From positions 1 through 10,166 of the forward strand of contig JBGPKX010000222.1 in NCBI GenBank assembly GCA_041486185.1: a stretch of 10,166 nt of DNA. Reading direction: 5' to 3'. Below are positions 6,896 through 10,166 of the stretch, piece after piece. A program made the translations under genes and the position numbers. The DNA is from QHXW01 sp041486185 (GTDB lineage Bacteria; Acidobacteriota; Terriglobia; Bryobacterales; Bryobacteraceae). The stretch's first letter is position 1, and each line of letters begins with the position of its first letter. A model generated the notes under the pieces. That model worked only from the letters and a program-made list of their open reading frames with translations, ran no database searches and was not told the DNA's origin.

Positions 6896-9874
6896 ATGAA
6901 GCTGATTTACTTGGTCTTAGCCTTTTCTTTGACTCTTTCGCCTCTCGCCGCGCAGACCGCCGCGTTGCGCGGCCAGGTCACCGATGAGAGCGGCGCCGTC
7001 ATCCCTGGCGCGAAAGTCACTCTGAATGGGCCGTCCGGATTGGTGAAAACCACTACCACAGCCAGTGATGGATCGTATTCCTTCGTAGGTCTTCCGTCTG
7101 GGAGCTACACCGTGCAGGCGTCGGCGCCGGATCTCGGGCTGCCACAGCCGGCTAAAGTTGCCTTGAAAACGGGCGCGCAGACGCTGAACCTCCAGTTGAA
7201 GGTGGCATCGACGCTGCAGCAGGTCACCATACAAGACAACCCCGGGCCCAGCGTCACCGCCGACCCGTCCAACAACGCCAGCGCGCTGGTGCTGCAGGGC
7301 GAAGACTTGCAGGCGCTCTCCGACGATCCCGAAGACCTGCAGGCCGACCTGCAGGCGCTGGCCGGGCCGTCGGCCGGCCCCAACGGCGGCTCCATCTACA
7401 TCGATGGATTCAGCGGTGGCGAGCTCCCGGCCAAGGACTCCATCCGCGAAATCCGCATCAACCAGAATCCTTTCTCTCCCGAGTACGACAAGCTCGGCTA
7501 CGGCCGCATCGAGATTTTCACCAAGCCGGGAACGGACAAATTTCACGGCTCGGCTTTCTACAACTTCGCCAACGACGTACTCAACTCGCGCAATCCTTAC
7601 GCCGCACAGAAAGCTCCTTTCCTGCTAAACGAATATGGCGGCAACGTCAGCGGCCCGATCAACAAGCGGGCATCGTTCTTTCTCGATGTCCGGCGCGACT
7701 CGGTGGATAACGGCTCCATCATCAACGCGGTCACGCTCGATCCGGAAACTCTCTTCGCCAGCCCATTCACGGATGTATTTCGCGTGCCACAGCGCCGCGT
7801 CAGCGTCCACCCCCGCATCGACTATCAGATCAACGCCAACAACACGTTGACGGTCCGCTATGGGTTCTCGGACATGGATATCCAGGATGCCGGCATCGGC
7901 AGCTTCAATCTGATCTCACGCGGCTACCACGTTCAAAACACCAATCACCACATGCAAATCGCGGAGACCGCGGTGCTGGGAACGAATGTCGTGAACGAAA
8001 CCCGCTTCCAGTTTTTCCATGTCGGCGGCGAAACCATCGCCAACAGCCTGACGCCGGCGCTCCAGGTGCTCGGATCCTTCAACGGCGGCGGTGCGCAGGT
8101 GGGACGTTCCTTCGACACGAAGAATAACTACGAGTTTCAGAACTACACGTCCATCCTGCACCACGCGCATTCGTTCCGGTTCGGTGTCCGGGCGCGCGCC
8201 GAAACCGATGCCAATATCTCACCACAGAACTTTGGCGGTAGCTTCACTTTTGGCGGCGGCGTTGGGCCGGAGCTGGACGCCAACAACCAGCCGGTGCTGG
8301 ATGCCTCGGGGAACCCGGTCCTCGTCACCATCAGCTCCATCGAACGCTACCAGCGCACCCTGGTGTTCCAGGGCCTGGGACTCCCGGCGGCGCAGATTCG
8401 CGCTTTAGGCGGCGGAGCAACGCAGTTCAGCGTCAACGCCGGCGTGCCCGCGCTGTCGGTTGGCCAGGCCGATGTCGGTGCGTTCTTCGGTGACGACTGG
8501 CGCATGCGTCCCAACCTCACCGTGAGTCTAGGCCTGCGCTACGAAACGCAAACCAACATTCACGATTTCCACGACATTGCGCCGCGCATCGGCCTTGCGT
8601 GGGCGCCGGGCGCCAGGGCCAAGAAGCCCGCCAAGACCGTGCTGCGCGCCGGCTTCGGCATGTTCTACGACCGCTTTGACCTGGGGAACACGCTTACCGC
8701 ATCGCGCTATAACGGCATCGTGCAGCAGCAGTACGTGGTCAGTAATCCCGATTTCTTCCCTAATATTCCAGCGATTTCCTCTTTGGCGAGTTTCCAATCG
8801 GTCCAGACCATTCAGGAAATCAGCTCGCGGTTGCGCGCGCCCTACCTCATGCAATCCGCCGCCAGTATTGAGCGCCAGTTGCCGCGTCACACGACGGTCG
8901 CGGTCACGTATACCAACGCGCACGGGTTGCACATGCTGCGCTCCAACGACATCAACGCGCCCTTGCCCGGCACCTATCAGCCCAATGTTCCCGGCAGCGG
9001 CGTCTTTCCGCGGGGAGTTCCCGGCCCCGTCTTCCTCATGGAGTCTTCGGGCCTCTATAACCAGAATCAGTTGATCACCAACGTTAATTCCAGGCTGAAC
9101 CAGAATATTTCGCTGTTCGGTTTTTACACTTTCAACCACGCCCGAAGCAACACCGACAGCCTGGGCACTCTGCCGGCGAATCCGTACAACTACTCGGGCG
9201 AATACGGTCCGGCCTCGACGGACGTTCACCATCGCGTCTTCATTGGCGGATCGGTAAACACGAAATGGAACGTGCGCCTGAGTCCGTTTGTGGTGCTGCA
9301 ATCCGGCCCGCCGTACGATATCACGGCCGGCCATGATCTGTTCGGAGACACGCTCTTCAATGGACGCCCCGGCATCGCCACCGATCCCAACAAGCCTGGC
9401 GTCATAGAGACCCAATACGGCCTGCTCGATCCCAATCCGACGCCGGACGAAAAACTCCTGCCGCGCAATTTCGGGCGCGGGCCGGGCTCGTTCACGGTGA
9501 ACATGCGCTTGGGCAAGACCTTCGGCTTCGGCCCGTCGCGCGAGGGATCCGGCGGGTCGGGCGGCCCAGGTGGCGGCGGTCCGGGTGGTGGCGGTGGTGG
9601 CGGACGTCGCGGTGGGCCCGGCAGCCCCTACGGTGGGGGCGGAGGCTTCCAGAGTATTTTCGGCCCGGCATCGACGGGTCGCCGTTACAACCTGACTGTC
9701 TCGATCTCGGCGCGCAATCTGCTGAACCACAACAATCCCGGACCGATCGTGGGCAACATCACTTCGCCCCTGTTCGGCCTGGCCAATCAAATGGCCGGCG
9801 GCTTCGGCGGTGGCGGATTCTCCGAGGACGCCAACAACCGGCGCCTGGAATTGCAGATGCGGTTCTCGTTCTAG
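6896..9874 (+). CDS. TonB-dependent receptor with carboxypeptidase-regulatory-like N-terminal domain
   Basis: A 992-aa outer-membrane receptor expected to import a substrate by TonB energy; the ligand is unknown. From the ATG at 6896 there is a signal peptide (MKLIYLVLAFSLTLSPLAAQ). A carboxypeptidase-regulatory-like fold follows at about 24-105 (ALRGQVTDESGAVIPGAKV, then DGSYSFVGLPSGSYTVQA). The plug is at about 130-230 with DLQADLQALAGPSAGPNGGS, DSIREIRINQNPFSPEYDKL and GYGRIEIFTKPGTDKFHGS, blocks I recall as characteristic of acidobacterial receptors. The rest is barrel, ending LQMRFSF with the terminal Phe used for membrane assembly. A low-complexity Gly-rich stretch occupies about 882-917. 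The in-frame ATG at 6830 is rejected as start because the signal peptide begins at 6896; the SD there is weak (GGAAA). The 118-bp gap after the propeller gene shows no clear terminator or promoter. Such receptors are highly expanded in this phylum, so genomic neighbours are poor evidence of ligand. Confidence 0.9.
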   Translation: MKLIYLVLAFSLTLSPLAAQTAALRGQVTDESGAVIPGAKVTLNGPSGLVKTTTTASDGSYSFVGLPSGSYTVQASAPDLGLPQPAKVALKTGAQTLNLQLKVASTLQQVTIQDNPGPSVTADPSNNASALVLQGEDLQALSDDPEDLQADLQALAGPSAGPNGGSIYIDGFSGGELPAKDSIREIRINQNPFSPEYDKLGYGRIEIFTKPGTDKFHGSAFYNFANDVLNSRNPYAAQKAPFLLNEYGGNVSGPINKRASFFLDVRRDSVDNGSIINAVTLDPETLFASPFTDVFRVPQRRVSVHPRIDYQINANNTLTVRYGFSDMDIQDAGIGSFNLISRGYHVQNTNHHMQIAETAVLGTNVVNETRFQFFHVGGETIANSLTPALQVLGSFNGGGAQVGRSFDTKNNYEFQNYTSILHHAHSFRFGVRARAETDANISPQNFGGSFTFGGGVGPELDANNQPVLDASGNPVLVTISSIERYQRTLVFQGLGLPAAQIRALGGGATQFSVNAGVPALSVGQADVGAFFGDDWRMRPNLTVSLGLRYETQTNIHDFHDIAPRIGLAWAPGARAKKPAKTVLRAGFGMFYDRFDLGNTLTASRYNGIVQQQYVVSNPDFFPNIPAISSLASFQSVQTIQEISSRLRAPYLMQSAASIERQLPRHTTVAVTYTNAHGLHMLRSNDINAPLPGTYQPNVPGSGVFPRGVPGPVFLMESSGLYNQNQLITNVNSRLNQNISLFGFYTFNHARSNTDSLGTLPANPYNYSGEYGPASTDVHHRVFIGGSVNTKWNVRLSPFVVLQSGPPYDITAGHDLFGDTLFNGRPGIATDPNKPGVIETQYGLLDPNPTPDEKLLPRNFGRGPGSFTVNMRLGKTFGFGPSREGSGGSGGPGGGGPGGGGGGGRRGGPGSPYGGGGGFQSIFGPASTGRRYNLTVSISARNLLNHNNPGPIVGNITSPLFGLANQMAGGFGGGGFSEDANNRRLELQMRFSF
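9541..9648 (+). repeat. Glycine-rich low-complexity tract within the receptor gene
   Basis: GGC/GGT/GGG-rich DNA encodes runs such as GGPGGGGPGGGGGGGRRGG inside the C-terminal part of the receptor, followed by a second GGFGGGGF block near 9799. The frame is intact. It falls between barrel strands and is most likely a flexible loop. Confidence 0.75.
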
Positions 9875-9875
9875 A

Positions 9876-9912
9876 GGCCTGTGGCGCTCCTCATTCCCGG
9901 CGTGTACAGGCC
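9876..9912. terminator. Inverted repeat between convergent genes (possible bidirectional terminator)
   Basis: GGCCTGT (9876-9882) is a perfect complement of ACAGGCC (9906-9912) with a 23-base loop. It begins 2 bases after the receptor stop and ends 14 bases before the stop of the convergent gene. There is no T-tract on either side, so intrinsic termination is doubtful. The position is the main support. Confidence 0.3.
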
Positions 9913-9926
9913 ATTCTCCAGCTTCG

Positions 9927-10166
9927 CTACGATGCCCTCCAGGTCGCACGCCCGATATGGAGTTGAATGAGTTTTCGGACGAGTCCCTGTATTTCCTCCA
10001 CCGGCAACGCGCATTCGTCAACGCGGTCGCCATGGAAGAAGTTGTTCCGAAGCTTCTCAGCGCGACGAAATTTGTCAATATCGGTATCGGCGCCCGTCGG
10101 GTTTAGTACCGATACCATCATGATAAATAGTTTTTCTAAACCCAGCCCGCGACCGGCCTTTCGGAC
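9927..10166 (-). CDS. C-terminal part of a HEPN-like protein (runs off right edge)
   Basis: The reverse-strand frame is open from base 10166 to a TAG at 9927-9929, giving 79 residues with no stop, so this is probably the tail of a longer gene. The core is KFRRAEKLRNNFFHGDRV followed by an amphipathic helix PVEEIQGLVRKLIQLHI. R-N-x-x-x-H-G, here encoded at 10032-10049 (RNNFFH), is the conserved motif of HEPN domains, where Arg and His form an RNase active site in toxins and defence proteins, though some HEPN proteins are inactive or only bind nucleotides. The motif sitting in a final helical segment fits HEPN architecture. The alternative is a short complete gene from the ATG at 10121 (64 aa), or an unrelated protein with a chance motif. 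It is convergent with the receptor gene and its own neighbours lie outside the window. Confidence 0.5.
   Translation of the reverse strand, partial: VRKAGRGLGLEKLFIMMVSVLNPTGADTDIDKFRRAEKLRNNFFHGDRVDECALPVEEIQGLVRKLIQLHIGRATWRAS
10083..10116. repeat. 8-bp perfect inverted repeat inside the right-edge gene
   Basis: GGTATCGG (10083-10090) is perfectly complementary to CCGATACC (10109-10116) across 18 bases. It lies 3 bases inside the possible ATG at 10121, in a locally AT-richer segment. Its role is unknown; it may be chance or an operator-like site if that ATG is a real start. Confidence 0.35.

Noticed and set aside
8528..10078. Long minus-strand open frame (516 codons) opposite the TonB receptor
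   Set aside because: No recognisable motifs and composition typical of the complement of a GC-rich gene. The receptor frame is well supported through the same bases.
9957..10106. Plus-strand small open frame starting MELNEFSDE after the receptor
   Set aside because: The overlapping minus-strand frame is open to the edge and carries an RNxxxHG motif, so the 49-aa plus frame is more likely its shadow.

Overview
The window is GC-rich and tightly packed. It looks like a chromosomal piece of an Acidobacteriota genome, probably Solibacter/Bryobacter-like. The main evidence is a roughly 990-residue TonB-dependent receptor with an N-terminal carboxypeptidase-regulatory domain and the plug signature typical of that phylum, next to a YVTN-type beta-propeller. 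The taxonomic call rests on recalled family resemblance; no search was run.

Left part (1-5288), all on the minus strand. In transcription order: a signal-peptide decaheme c-type cytochrome of the MtrA/DmsE family (ten CxxCH sites); a roughly 653-aa outer-membrane beta-barrel whose reading frame reaches the cytochrome stop codon (ATGA); an alkaline-phosphatase-superfamily phosphohydrolase; and the N-terminal part of an AMP-binding acyl-CoA synthetase that leaves the window at base 1. The cytochrome and barrel look like a porin-cytochrome conduit for moving electrons across the outer membrane. No outer-surface multiheme partner (MtrC-like) is visible here.

Middle (5289-5808): a gene-free divergent regulatory region of about 520 bp. 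It holds a dispersed palindromic element that is also present at 587-658, a small inverted repeat, and a TATAAT box facing the propeller gene.

Right part (5809-9874), plus strand: a secreted seven-bladed YVTN beta-propeller protein followed after 118 bp by the large TonB-dependent receptor. The receptor carries a striking glycine-rich insert near its C-terminus. At the right edge, convergent on the minus strand, is the C-terminal 79 codons of a protein with an RNxxxHG motif that resembles HEPN domains. It enters from outside the window.

Taken together the window is an envelope cluster: electron conduit, secreted propeller and outer-membrane receptor share one divergent control region. The functional link between the two arms is inference.
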